In this document: positions 43,934-55,839 of the stretch, piece after piece
Position numbering within the stretch: position 1 is the stretch's first letter
How the letters are laid out: each line of letters begins with the position of its first letter
Assembly: GCA_030272155.1 (NCBI GenBank)
Contig: CP126194.1
Coordinates: 6,935,501 to 6,999,500 of the forward strand
Direction of reading: 5' to 3'
DNA from: Tetradesmus obliquus
Lineage: Eukaryota > Chlorophyta > Chlorophyceae > Sphaeropleales > Scenedesmaceae
Length of the DNA stretch: 64,000 bases
Made by a program: the position numbers and the translations under genes
Notes under the pieces: generated by a model
Database searches by the model: none
What the model saw: the letters and a program-made list of their open reading frames with translations, nothing else
What the model was told of the DNA's origin: nothing

Positions 43934-46792
43934 ATGTGGTGGTATATAGCTTTCAGTATCATCTTCACGGTCTACGCAGTGGACCTGCTGTTCCTGTTTG
44001 TGGCATCATTGTTTGCAGCAGTAACAGAGTACTTTGTGCCACCGCTGTCGACAGCAGCCACGCTGCAGCATAAGAAGCAGCAAAAACGCCTTACAGCCAA
44101 GGAGCAGCAGCAACAAGCAGCAGCAAAGGCACAGGTAGCAGCAAGCAAGGATGCCAAGCAGGACCTGTCCATCGTGGTGGACACCCGTGCCGGCCAGGTG
44201 CGACATTGTGCTATTGCAGATCATCAGTTCAGTGGGAACAGCAGACATACTTGCAGGAATCCCCATTACTGCTTAAATGGGAGATGCTAGTGTTGTTTCA
44301 GCATTCCTGAGGCATTATGATAGAGTTCCCTGAGTTCAGCTGCACAGCTGTCGACTGCATCAGCTTTCAAACAATAGCACTGCTTTGCTGAGTGTAGTTT
44401 CAGTTTGCCCGTGTGTAAGCTGCGCATGTCCAGCCTCATGTTACGATATGTCCAGCAAATCTGGCCTGTCGACTGGGGTGCAGGCTGCTGCGCCAGCAGA
44501 GCGCCTGCAATGCTGTGCAGATGCGGTGTGCACATTACAGGAACCATGTGCATTCACACACACTAAAACTCTCCCTTGCGCTATCTTCTGATTGCTCCTT
44601 TTGCTTTCCTTGCTGTGCGCTATCTTGTAACTTCAAACAACAGAATGCCGTGCCGGACCCGCCAGTCAAGTCCATGCCTGGCAGCAGCGACTACAGCTAC
44701 CTGACGGACCTGTACAATGGAGAGTTCCCCAAGGTGCTCATCCAGCTGCCCATGTACAACGAGGATGCACACTGCGACCTGATCATCCAGCGCTGCTGCA
44801 AGATCAAGTGGCCCAGCCACCGCATCCTCATCCAGGTGGGTTTGCTTGCCGAGTGCAGAGCACAAGCTAGACCTACAGGGCTGCACTTGCAGGAACAGCA
44901 TAACCTCCATCATGCATGCATCCAGCTGGCGACACTGTGTGTTATTGTTGGATTTTACACACCTGGATGGAGCTTGTTTTTCTGTTCCTAGTGCAGAAAG
45001 CTGCACAGCTGTTTCTGAAAGCTGCGCTGCTGGTTGTGCTGCATGTGCTGCTATTAACTGCCACAGGTGTGCGATGACTCCACACGCGAATCTGTGAGGC
45101 AGAAGGTCGATGCCGCAGTGATCAGCTGCCTGGAGCAGGGTCACAACGTGCAGCTGGTGCGCCGTGACAACCGCAGCGGCTACAAGGCCGGCGCAATGGT
45201 TGATGGCATGGCTCGCGTGGAGGACCAGGGCTTCGAGTTTGTGGCCATCTTCGATGCGGACTTTGAGCCCCCACACGATTTCTTGTACCAGACAGTCATC
45301 CACATGGTGCGCGACGACAACCTGGCCTTTGTTCAGACTTGCTGGACCTTCACCAACAGCGACAGCCTGCTGACCTGGGCGCAGAAGGTTGGACTGGACT
45401 TCCACTTTGCCGTGGAGCAGCGTGCACGCTCGTTCCTGGGCCACTTCTTCAACTTCAACGGCACTGCTGGTGAGTGTGCTGCTTGGGTGCTGGTATGTGG
45501 GCAGCGAGTCTTGAAGCACAGGTCTGCACACTGGACACTGCAGGTGGCATGCACTGCAAGCAGTTGCTCAAGCTATGCGTGACAGGATGACTGATAAGTG
45601 GCTGCTGCTGCTTGTTCTTGCAGGCGTGTGGCGTGTGAAGGCCATCAACGACGCTGGCGGCTGGGAGAGCGACACTGTGGTGGAGGACATGGACCTGTCA
45701 CTGCGCGTGTACCTGAAGGGCTGGCGCTCCATCTACCTGCACGACGTCAAGTGCCCCAACGAGCTGCCCAGCACGCTCAGCGCGTACAAGACGCAGCAGT
45801 TCCGCTGGCTGTCAGGCCCCATGCAGATTGTGCGCAAGTCCTTCGCCAACATCTGGTTCAGCAAGTGAGTGTGGTGCAATGTGCTGCTTGCAGGATACTG
45901 CTGAGAATAGTTTTACAGCCGCTGCATATGTTTGAGCTCTGACATGGAAGCTAGCTGTGCATCTGTGATGGAACTACTTGCAGGAAAGCAGGTTGCAGGC
46001 AGTTTGGTGGCCAGAAGCCCTGCATGTGGTGCATCCGGTGTGTCTGTCTGATAGTTGCGACCTCCGCTGACCTACTGCTCCATCTGCTGCTGCCTCCATC
46101 CTTGCTAACTGCCTGCCTGCAGGGACATCGGCTTCCTGTCCAAGCTGAACTGCTACTGGTTCTTCTGCCGCTACTTTGTGTTCGCCATCGTGACAATCGT
46201 GGCGCTGCTGGCGTCGCCCATCGTGCTGTGGCTGGACCCGTGGATCTGGGGCTTCCCCACCATCTACTTCCTGGTGTCCGCCAACGTGGCAGTGGTGGTG
46301 TACCTGTACTTCACCATCTTCAGCTACATCTTCCTGCTGTTCTCAGTGGTGAGTGGGGCTGCGCTGCAGTGGACATCTGCGCGGGTGCTGGCGCTGGTTT
46401 GTTTGTGATGGGCAGCAGCTGCTGCGCTTGGAAAGCACTGTTAATGACCACTGCAGCAGCTGCCACCTGTGTTGCTGACTCGTTCTTGCTGCTGTGCATG
46501 CTACCCTACCTGCCAGGTGCTGGGCTACTTCAAGATGTGGGCCATGACCAGCGGCATCCTGGGCCTCAAGAAGTCCAAGAGCTGGAAGGTGACGCTGAAG
46601 TTCGCCGCCAACGACAACAACAGCTGGCTGCGCAGCTACCACAAGCCCTACACCCTCGAGCTGGCCCTGTTTGCCTACTACGGGCTCATGCTGGGCTTCA
46701 GCATATGGTACGAGAACTGGGGCCTCACCGCGTACAACGGTGTGATGAGCTTTGCCTTCCTGGTGGTGTCATTCGGTGACTACTTCCTGTAG
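43934..46792 (+). CDS. GT2 cellulose synthase-like protein, CslA/CslC type
   Basis: Exons 43934-44197, 44644-44835, 45067-45469, 45624-45864, 46123-46348 and 46517-46792 give 533 residues. An N-terminal helix (IAFSIIFTVYAVDLLFLFVASLF) is followed by a charged Gln/Lys segment and the GT2 domain: FPKVLIQLPMYNE, VCDDST (first Asp), FVAIFDADFEP (DxD), VVEDMDLSLRVYLKGW (base ED) and QQFRWLSGP (QxxRW). Several C-terminal helices complete the membrane channel. Plant CslA makes beta-mannan and CslC the xyloglucan backbone from nucleotide sugars in the Golgi (known); the single green-algal form is ancestral to both, so the product is not settled. All motifs are intact and the length is normal. Introns are free of visible echoes. 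Confidence 0.95.
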
Positions 46793-49608
46793 ACGGCGAG
46801 GCTGGGTAGGCTGGCTGGGCAGCAGTGTGGGGCAGGCCTCCAGTGCGCACACATGCAGCGGCGGCACCGTGTGGCTGAGCAACAGCAGCAGCCGAGGTGC
46901 GTAGGAGCAGCCGCAGGGAGTGTGTCATGTGTAGGCAAGGTGTGTGCGTGTTGTGTGTGGTGCATGCTGCCCAGGTGCTGGCGGGTGGGTGAGCCATTGG
47001 CAGCTGAGCACAGCAGTGAGACGCTGTGATGTGCATTGGTGTTGAATGTCATGCATTCATCTACCCAACTGTTGTTGATGTTGCCTGGCAACCCTACCTG
47101 GGCACAGTAGATGTCGAGTGCCCCAGCTTGTTTGAGTGCGCCAGCGCAGCCGCTGGTGCTACATAGCCCGGCATGTCTTGGCTGGTTTGGCTGTAGGCTT
47201 TGTTCAGCGCAGGTGAGCCGGCCGCTGAACATGCGGGGCTGCAATGACAATGTTGAAACCTCCGGCTACGCATCGTCATGGTGTCCACTGCGCTGACTGT
47301 TTTTCGCATTGCGGCGGTGGAACAGGTCTTGGGGTGCACTGCACTTCTGTTGTGCAGTTGGGAGGGGTTGGGGCTGGGGCGGCGGGGTGTCAGCAGCTCG
47401 ATCTGCATATGTCTAGATTCATCCATGGCTGCCAGTTGCCACATAGAGCCTGCTGCCTTGCAGCCTCAGATGCTGCAACCGTGGCGTGCATGGATTGCTG
47501 ATGAGTGTCACCCTAGCAATGCCAGCAGTGCCTGCCGAGCTGTCCTTGCTGCTGGTAGCTTGGACATATAGTAGCTCAGGGATATCATGGCGCTGCTGGC
47601 ATGGCAGGGTGAGGGCTGGCGTGCTAGGTTGTTGCACTTGCAAAATGTATGCGTTCTCCATTGCGCCAGCTCTTGGAAGGCGGCTGCTGTTGGTGCATGT
47701 TGTGCAGCGGTCGGTGCATGGCCTTGGCGTGAGGGTGGTGATGCCCAATCACCCCCTCTCTTTTCTTTGCTGCCGATACAGCTGGCGACGAAGGGGCGGT
47801 TGGAAGCAATGGGGTGCGGCGGCAGTGTATAGTTGTGTAGCAACGGGGCAGATGGAGGTGCTGTCAAATGGCAAGGGCTTTACTGTCCTGCCATTTTGCA
47901 CGCTCAGGATGCACAACGCAATTGTAGAACACTGCGCACTTGGATGTGATCCCCTTGCTGCTGCAAAGCTTGGCCTCGCTTGGTTCCTCAGGCTTGGTTC
48001 CTCAGGCATTAGCCTGGCGCTTCCTGTCTGGACGGCGTCATCTTTTCTGCTGTCATATGTTGCATAACCACGTGCACGGCGTACAGGGTAGCAGGGCTAT
48101 CGGCAGTGGGGTGAGTGGTGGATGGCAGCTGGACGCAGCAGGGAGTCGTGCATGTGGTGATGAGACGGGGGTTGACACGTTGTGAATGTCGACATGCTTG
48201 CTTTCACAACACACAGAAATGTATGCTTGTTGAGGGGGCTGCAGTGCCCCACTCGGAAAGCCGAGCATGGTGAAGTGCCATGGATCCGTTAGGTGATGCT
48301 GCATTGCAGACAGCAGATTGGCGCGGAGTAGCTGCCTGCAGCACATTCGTTCAGTGCATGGGGTTGCAGCTGCATCTCGTGGGCTTCAGATGTGCTGCAG
48401 TGGCTACTGCATGCTCCTTACTCTACTTATTTGGATTTCAACCACAGCCTGGCAGGATTGGGCTGTCTGGTGGGTGCATGTTGGCGGGGGTACATGAGCA
48501 GAGCAGGGGCGGGGTGAGTGGGACGGATGTGCCGTGGGCACTGCCTGACTTGGCACTTCTCTATGAAGGCAGGTCTCATCCATGGCCAGGCTGTTGGTGG
48601 CCACATGCGCATCTGGTACTCAGTTGTGTGCTTGTGTTGAGACATGGGGCCTGCGCTCCACACACATGAGGACTGCACCCATGCGCAGACTCGAATCACA
48701 TCACAGCATTACAGCGGGTCGCCTGTGTTGCTGGGGCGCTGTCGCCACTGTCGATCCATGGCATGAATTTGGAACAGCAACAGTTAGCTAGCTGGATCTG
48801 CATGCCGACAGTTAGGAGTTCTTTTGCTTGGCTGGCACCACGGGATGGCCTGTTAGCGCAGTCGTATGATTACGCAGCACCTGTGTCCTGCGGAGAACTG
48901 ATGTATTGAGTGCTTTGTTGGCAACCTACTTGTCAATGAGAGATATAGCTGTGAAGGATCATATTTAATTACCTGCTAGAAGCTTCATTTGCGTCTGGTT
49001 TGTGTGCCTCAACATCTGATGTGTTCACTCTGGTCAGTCACTGAGTGCAGCCAGACTGACACACAGACCGTTGCACAGAAGCAGACGATGCCTTCAACTG
49101 CGCTTGCCTGGGCACGTCCTCACCACCTGCTTGTTCCCTGCTGCTTTTGAAAAACTTACTGTGCAGGACAACGCGTCATCCACTTCTGCAGAACACGGCT
49201 TCTGCATGCACGTCGCAGATCCGTCTAGAGATAAGCGCGCGTGTACGTTTACGCAGATGACACGGGCCACGAAAGACCCAAGCAGAAGCAGATGAAAATA
49301 CACCTCAACGTCATCAGCATGATCACAGCGTGCCTTGCGGCTGCGTGATTGGATACCGTCATGCTACTCGTCACGTTAGTCATTGCACACACGAGGTTAC
49401 GCGAGCCCGGCTTACGGGATACGTAGGGAATCACATATTGCTGAGTAGCTTCTGCAGCAGATGAAACGGTGTCAGGGACGGCTACAACCAGCAGCCAAAA
49501 GGAAACAGGCAAACCGAGCAGCAGCTGTCGGAAAGGCGGTACACGTTAAGGCCCCATCAACCGGCCAATACTACTCGCCACACAACTCATCCCAAATCCC
49601 TGCTGTGT
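46793..49608. other. Long intergenic region, CslA/C 3' side and GH3 5' side
   Basis: 2.8 kb of GT-rich DNA. Open frames, including one of 193 codons at 47486-48067, lack domains and typical exon composition. No gene supported. An upstream GH3 exon could hide near 49461-49700. Confidence 0.45.
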
Positions 49609-52104
49609 ATGTTGAGTTCGCAGTCGATGGAGCAGCACCCTCAAGCTATGCTGCTGGCCTCTATAGCACAGAGTGGATGCTGCCCAGCTCTACGGCACCT
49701 GCACGCAGGCGCTCCTCATGCACAGGTGCTGCAGGAGCTGCGTAAGAGCCCTCTGACAACCTACGATGAGAAGTTTGGCGCGGCATGCAGAGCGCTGCTG
49801 CAGGCGCAGCGGGCAGGTGCTGAGCCAGCTGTCCTGCAAGCACTTGCTGCTGACCTGTGCGGGGAGGTGAGCATCAGCGCCAAACAGCTGCACAAGTCAA
49901 CTTGCCAGCTGCGCTCATGGATGCTTCAGCAGCAGTGTCACACTGCACCAGTGTTTTGGAGCTAGAGGCTCTTGTCTATGTGCTCTTTGCATCCATGCTC
50001 CCCTGCTGGCTTTGCAGCATGCACAAAGCATGGCGGAATGGTCGCGGGGCAGTCCCAAGCTGAATGCTGTTGCTTCTGACAGCAGCATAGGCACTAGCCT
50101 CGAGCATACCAGCCGACGATCCACATAAGTTCCCGCCGCTCTCCTTCTTTCTGTCTTTTAACATTTTTACATTGTTACATTGTTACATTGTGTCATTTTG
50201 TTGCAGGTGCCCACTGCATGGGCCATGACTTCCGGCACAACTGGTGACTCCAAGTACTACCCCATCACCCCTACAGCCAGCCAGATGCTGGCAGCAGCAG
50301 GCGGCAACATGTGGCAGCTGCAGCTGCACAAATTCCCGCTGCCAGCACAGCCGCCGGCAGCAGCAGGGTGCGGCGAGAGCCTGCCGCAGCAGCAGCAGCA
50401 GCAACAGCAGCGCGTGCCGGTGCGCCACTGTGTGCTAAGCCTGCGGCTGTCAGGGCCATGCGAGGAGCTGCCTGGTGGGTGGCGCGGCTGGCAGCCTGCA
50501 GGCATGATATCATGTGAATTGATGCACACCACATTGTGATAGCTCAATTTTGGCTGCTGACCTTGCGGCTATGGGCCAGCTGGCTTAGCAGCACTTGCTC
50601 AGCGCTAGGCTGCGCTCACAACAGCAGCTGACACCACATCGCTGCTGCGCTGCTGCTGCTGCTGCCCTGCAGGTGGCGTGCTCGTGGGCAGCATGTCATC
50701 GCTGTGGATCAACCGCATGTCACGCGCTGGCATGCACTCCGACATTGACCGAGAAGGCAAAGTTCTTTCCTGCCAACCGGCTGAGTTCATGTGGATCACC
50801 GCACCGGCCAGCTGCAATGCGTCGCAGCGCTACTACCTGCTGTGGCTGTGTGCTGCTGCTGCCCCGGGGCTTGCAGTCGTGACGTTTCTGGCGGATATCT
50901 TCGCGGGGAATCTGCTGACTGCGGTGGCGGTGCTGCAGCAGCGCTGGCGGGAGCTAGTAGAAGACTTGGAGGCAGGTGAGGGAGCCTGACACGAGTGTTA
51001 GAGCATCTACAAGGACAGACTTTTACAGTATGTGAGGGTGCATAACACGAGTGTCAGAGCATGTACAAGGACACACTTTTACAGTTTATGTGTCAACAGC
51101 TGGTGAGGCAGTACTTGGTGGCGGTGCGTTAGCAGTGCTGGAGCTGGTAGAGGATGTACAAGCAGGTTGGTTGGGGCCAGCGCATAAGGTGTTGCTGGTT
51201 GGCTGGTTGGCTGTGGTTGGCTGGTTGGCTTGCACTGTTGCAGTCAAGGGTGGTGCTGCAGCAGCGCTGGCAGGAGCTGGCGGAGGACCTAGAGGCAGGT
51301 GAGGGGACATATTGTGCGTGTAAGCAGCTTGCGAGGCAGTACGGTAGTACTTGGCGGCGGTGCTGGGGGAGGAAGCAGGCGCATTGGCCAGCACATACAG
51401 TGCTGCTGGTTGGCTGGTTGGCTGGCACTGTGGCAGTCGAGCGCCAAGACAGCGTGTCTACTGCCGCATCGTGCAACGTGTTGTCAAGGTGTGTGTGTGC
51501 ACTGGCTCTTGGTGATCCTAGCTTGTGCCTGCCTGCTGCTGCTGCTGCTGTTGTACACTGTCTGCTATAGGCAAGCTGCTGCAGGCGCGCCAAGAGGGCC
51601 TGCCTGCCCAAGTGGTGCAGCTGATTGATGCGTACTTGGCAAAGGCAACACCAGAGGCCCGCACAGCAGAAGCGCAGCGCCTGAGAAGCATCATGGCACA
51701 GCAGCAGCAGCAGCAGCAGCAGGCCCAGCAGACGCGCAGCAGCGACCAGTGCAATGGCGGCAGCAGCACCAGCAAGCCGCCGCCGCTGCTGCAGCAGCTG
51801 ATGCCGCACCTGCAGGCAGCAGTGGCCATCACTACTGGCTCTCACAGCAAATTTGTGCACCACCTGCAGCAGCTGATCAGCCCCCGCACAGCCATACTCA
51901 CCTCATTTTATGGCGCGACAGAAGGCCTGTATGGCTATTCTGCGCAGTTGCTAACGCCGGGTCCTTGGGACTTCTCTGAGCATCCGGGCAAGCAGCAGTA
52001 TGTGCTGCTGCCTGATGGCACGTGCTTTTTTGAATTCATTCAAACGGCATCAGCAGATGGGGTCAGCATGGAGGGTGGTGACAATATGGACAGCAGCGCC
52101 TCAA

Positions 52105-52137
<33 letters not shown>

Positions 52138-53330
52138 GTGAGAGGGTGGTAACGATGGATCAGCTGCAAGCAGGTTGCAGCTACGAGCTGGTTGTCACTA
52201 ACTGCCTGGGCTTGGTGCGCTACCGCATCGGCGACGTGGTCAAAGTAACACGCTTCATGCGTTATGACGTCGCCAGCCGCCGCCAGGCAGAAGATGCTCC
52301 AGCGGCGGCAACAGCAGCAGCAGATGCGCCAGGCCAGAAGCAGGTGGTTGACGCGCCTGTGATTTTGTTTGAGCGGCGCGCGGGCGTGGCGCTGAACCTG
52401 GTGTGGTGAGTGGCGGTTGACGTTTTAGGCGGTTGTCTGTTTGCGGGATGGCTGGCTGTTGACGTGAAGTAGGTGACTGTGCTTGCCATGTCATTGCAGC
52501 TTGAACAACAGCCTGCTTGAAGACCCTCACCTGCACCCGAAGTATAAACATGTTTGTGCAGCGCCTCACAATCAGCCTTCGCTCGGCTTTGCAGCCTTGC
52601 GGCTTTGCTGTTTGGTGGCTTGCCCTGCTGCATTGCCCGCAGGATAAGGGCAGCTGCTCACAGCAGGCATGTGCCAGCCTGCTTGAACACCCCAACCTGC
52701 TCTGAAGCTCTAGACCGCGTTGGAGCTTACTGTGCTTTGTTCTATGTGGCGCTGTGTTTGCTTGTCTGTACCACCTGCAGGGAGAAGTATGATGAGGGGC
52801 AGCTGCTGGAGGCAGTGGCTGACGCAGTGGCAGTGCTGTTGAAGGGCAAAGGCGCCGGCAGCCAGCAGCAGCAGCAGCAGCAGCGGCAGCTGGCAGCATT
52901 TCCAGGCCTTGCAGAGGTAAGCAGAGGCTTGCATAACTTGCCATTTAATCTGGATAATACCCAGCATGTGCGGCTTGTCCAGCGCTGGGTCCTGTTGACA
53001 TTTTAGTTGGCCACTTCCAGGTTGGGCTCACTGAGCCTGGCAGGGGGAGGTTCCACACTGTTGTGCTGCCTGTACTAGTAGTTTGGCTGCTTGCTTGGCT
53101 AATCACCGCTGATCAGCGGCCGTGCCAGCTAGTGTTCCGACAATGTGCTTGCTGCCTCATGCTGCTGCATGCAAGAATCCTTAGTACCGAGTCTTTGCTT
53201 GACTGCCTGCTGCGCTGCCTGCTGCCCTGCCTGCTGCCCTGCCTGCTGCTCATCTGCTGATTCAGTTCACTGTGCGTGAGTCCATTGAGGATGAGGCCCG
53301 CAAGCACTACGCATTCTACTGGGAGCTCAC

Positions 53331-53396
<66 letters not shown>

Positions 53397-53760
53397 TGAC
53401 ACATCCACCGGCACAGCAAGCTCAGGCAGCACAACACCCACTCCCACCACCAGCACCACCACCAGCAGCAGCAGCAGCGGCTACAGCGCTGTCTTCACTG
53501 CTGCTGACCTGGCTCACTGGGAGGCCGTTCTCAACTATCAGCTGAGCCAGCACAGCAAGGTGTATGCCTCCCTGCTGGCGGCTGGCCAGGTCAGCCCTGC
53601 AGAGATAACGCTAGTAGCGCCAGGTGCCTTTGCTGCACTAAAGGAGGCTGCTGTCGCTGCCAAGGGCATCAGCCCTTCTCAGTTCAAGATGCCTACTGTG
53701 GTGGCGAGCGGTAGCCCGCAAGTGCGGCACCTGGAAGCGAGGCGTGTGGCGCTGGTGTAG
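49609..53760 (+). CDS. GH3-family acyl-acid amido synthetase with poly-Gln inserts
   Basis: Exons 49609-49866, 50207-50474, 50673-50975, 51571-52405, 52781-52916 and 53266-53760 give 764 residues. Exon 1 carries LQELRKSPLTTYDEKFG. Exon 2 has the ATP motif WAMTSGTTGDSKYYPIT (family: SSGTT), exon 4 FYGATEG and LGLVRYRIGDVVKV, exon 5 WEKYDEGQLLEAV, and exon 6 AEITLVAPGAFAALKE with SPSQFKMPTVV, the usual GH3 ending. The enzyme adenylates jasmonate, auxin or benzoate-type acids and joins them to an amino acid (known); the algal substrate cannot be read from sequence. At 764 residues it is longer than typical plant GH3 (~600) because of poly-Gln runs in exons 2, 4, 5 and 6, including about 17-20 Gln after FYWELT. 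The N-terminus is the least certain part. Confidence 0.88.
51000..51390 (+). repeat. Echoes in GH3 intron 3
   Basis: 51252-51307 repeats the exon 3 end (LQQRWQELAEDLEA) with its GTGAGG donor; 51128-51163 and about 51355-51380 are worn versions. A 66-bp intronic unit (CACGAGTGTTAGAGCATCTA...) is also doubled at 50990-51085, and TTGGCTGG repeats follow. Confidence 0.85.
52498..52553 (+). repeat. Worn echo of GH3 exon 5 acceptor region
   Basis: GCCTGCTTGAAGACCCTCAC and CACCTGCACCCGAAGTAT resemble 52676-52700 and the genuine exon 5 acceptor and start (CACCTGCAGGGAGAAGTATG at 52772). Confidence 0.6.
53333..53393 (+). repeat. Coding CAG tract (poly-Gln), about 20 units
   Basis: Pure CAG run in the last GH3 exon. 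Confidence 0.95.
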
Positions 53761-53904
53761 ATGCGGTGCAATTTGCTGGCAGCAGCAGCAGCAGACTTCC
53801 GGCATTTGTTTGAGCCGTGCGGCTGGCGGCCAGGCCGGCTTGCAGCTGCCGGCAGGCTGCCGCTGAAGTAACAAGACTCAAAAAGCTGCAGGAGGGCCAG
53901 GGGC

Positions 53905-54041
53905 TTGTGGCTATGTGTGTCGCTGCCAAGGGCATGAGCCCCTCCCAATTCAAAATGCCTACTGTGGTGGCGAGCGGCAGCGCGCAGGTGCGGCACCTGG
54001 AAGCGAGGAGGGTGGCGCTGGTGTAGAGGCGGTGCAATGTG

Positions 54042-54085
<44 letters not shown>

Positions 54086-54477
54086 CTTCAGGCAGTTGTG
54101 CGAGCAGCCGCCAGCCGCGCTGGCCGCCAGTCAGGCTTGCAGCTGCCGGCAGACTGCAGCTACCGATACCAGATCTCAGACAGCTTCAACACAAAAGGGT
54201 GCTGTGTTGGTTGTGTGTCGCTGCCAAGGGCATCAGCCCCTCCCATTTCAAGATGCCTACGGTGGTGGCGAGCGGCAGCCCGCAGGTGCGGCACCTGGAA
54301 GCGAGGCGTGTGGCACTGGTGTGAGGCATCTGCGTCCACCTACATGTATGCATTGTACAAGGCAGCGCGACTAGTTCGAAGATGCCTACTGTGGTGGCCA
54401 GCAGCAGCGCGCAAGTGCGGCACTTGGAAGCGAGGAGGGTGCCGCTGGCGTGAGGGGCTGCCATTGCGGCTGTGGTG

Positions 54478-54539
<62 letters not shown>

Positions 54540-54600
54540 GCCAGTGCGACACCTGAGGGCAGGCAGGTGGCACTGCAGTGAGGTGGTGCCACTGCGGCTG
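53905..54600 (+). repeat. Four tandem echoes of the GH3 C-terminal exon tail including its stop
   Basis: The tail (VAAKGISPSQFKMPTVVASGSPQ...) recurs at 53921-54027, 54215-54324 and 54372-54452, with a short fourth copy at 54538-54583. Each ends in its own stop (TAG, TGA, TGA, TGA). The first two keep almost the whole ~36-residue tail open; later copies shorten. CAG tracts (54043-54085, 54480-54540) separate them. Confidence 0.93.
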
Positions 54601-55839
54601 TGGGGCCACTGGCAGGCAGCGCCAGCGGCAGCGCTGCCGCAGCGCTACTAGCGCTTCCAGGCAGTGGAATCGGTTGCCTGCTTTGCCGGCAACTGCTTGG
54701 TTGCTAAGAGGGATGTAACACATTGTGATTGTGACACACTGTGCACTGAGCAAGCTGCATAGCAAAACTCGGCAAGTCAGTTTAGAGTTCAGTGAAAGGG
54801 ATTAAGCGTCTGTTACATCGGTTGCGGTGTGGCCATGGCTGTAGTGACGCAGCACTGCTGCGCATGGCATGCAACAGAGTTGAAAAGGCTTGGAATGTGC
54901 GTGATGCTTGCAAACATGACGGTGTAGTGCTCCTTTCTGTTGCCGCTCCATTGGAGCGCGGGGCTGATGGCGGTGATGTAACGGCTTGATGGGCAACATG
55001 ATGATGATGATGATGATGCCACAGAGTCAGCTGACTGCCAGCAGGCAGCAGATCTAGGTTTTAGGGTCTAGGTTCATTTGTCACATTGCCCAGCCAAGTC
55101 ACGGCATCAGCTTGACGCACTGCTACCACGTCACGGAATAACGAAAGTCTCAAAAGCGTGGCATCCACTGAGCCGCGTCAATCACTTGCAGGTGTTACAG
55201 CAGCTCAAAACCACCCATGGAAGGGTTTGAAAATGACGAATTCTAGACAAAGGCAGGACGTCCGCCGCACATCACCACCCGCTGTAATGGCATGAGACGG
55301 AAAAAGGCAGCAGCACTGTGTGCATGCACGCAAGGGCAGTGCACAACTTGCTTAATGTGCGCAAGCAGCAAGCCGTCGCTGGTGCGCTGCTGCACCCCAG
55401 CCCCACTTCACGGCAGCAAGCCGTCGCACAATACACACAGCAGTCATGCTATGGCTTGAATGGTAGTGCGATGATGTGGAGCATACAAGCTGCATGCACA
55501 TGAGGATGCCATGCAGTCCAGCAGCCACCATGTCGCACATAAGGCTTCAACGGTTGGCGCTGCGATGTCAACTGAAGCGCCAAGCAGTACCACCAATCAG
55601 GTGAAGCGCTGCGTGCAATGTGCGCAAGCAGCAAGCCGTCGGTGGTGCGCTGCTGCACCTGACCCCCACTTCACAGCAACAAGCTGCCGCACAGTACGCA
55701 CAGCAGTCATGCTATGGCCTGACTGGTAATGTGTAGATGTTACGGGGCCTGTAGTGTCAACTGAAGTGCCAAGCAATACCACCAATGAGGCGAAGCCCAT
55801 GCACAACTGTCCTGATAACATCAATGGTGTGAATGTTAC
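54601..55839. other. Convergent intergenic region, GH3 and sirtuin 3' sides
   Basis: TGTAA motifs occur at about 54713 and 54975, suitable for the GH3 transcript. A GATGAT microsatellite is at 54999-55018. A direct repeat fills 55355-55800. No gene seen. Confidence 0.5.
55355..55800. repeat. Two-copy direct repeat
   Basis: A block beginning GTGCGCAAGCAGCAAGCCGT is found at about 55356 and again at 55621, each followed by TTCACxGCAxCAAGC and AGCAGTCATGCTATGGC. A second block (GTCAACTGAAG-GCCAAGCA) is at 55567 and 55757. The second copy is about 75 bases shorter. Confidence 0.8.

Noticed and set aside
47486-48067. A 193-codon open frame after CslA/C
   Set aside because: Composition follows the GT-rich intergenic DNA; no domain and frequent overlap of open frames on both strands.
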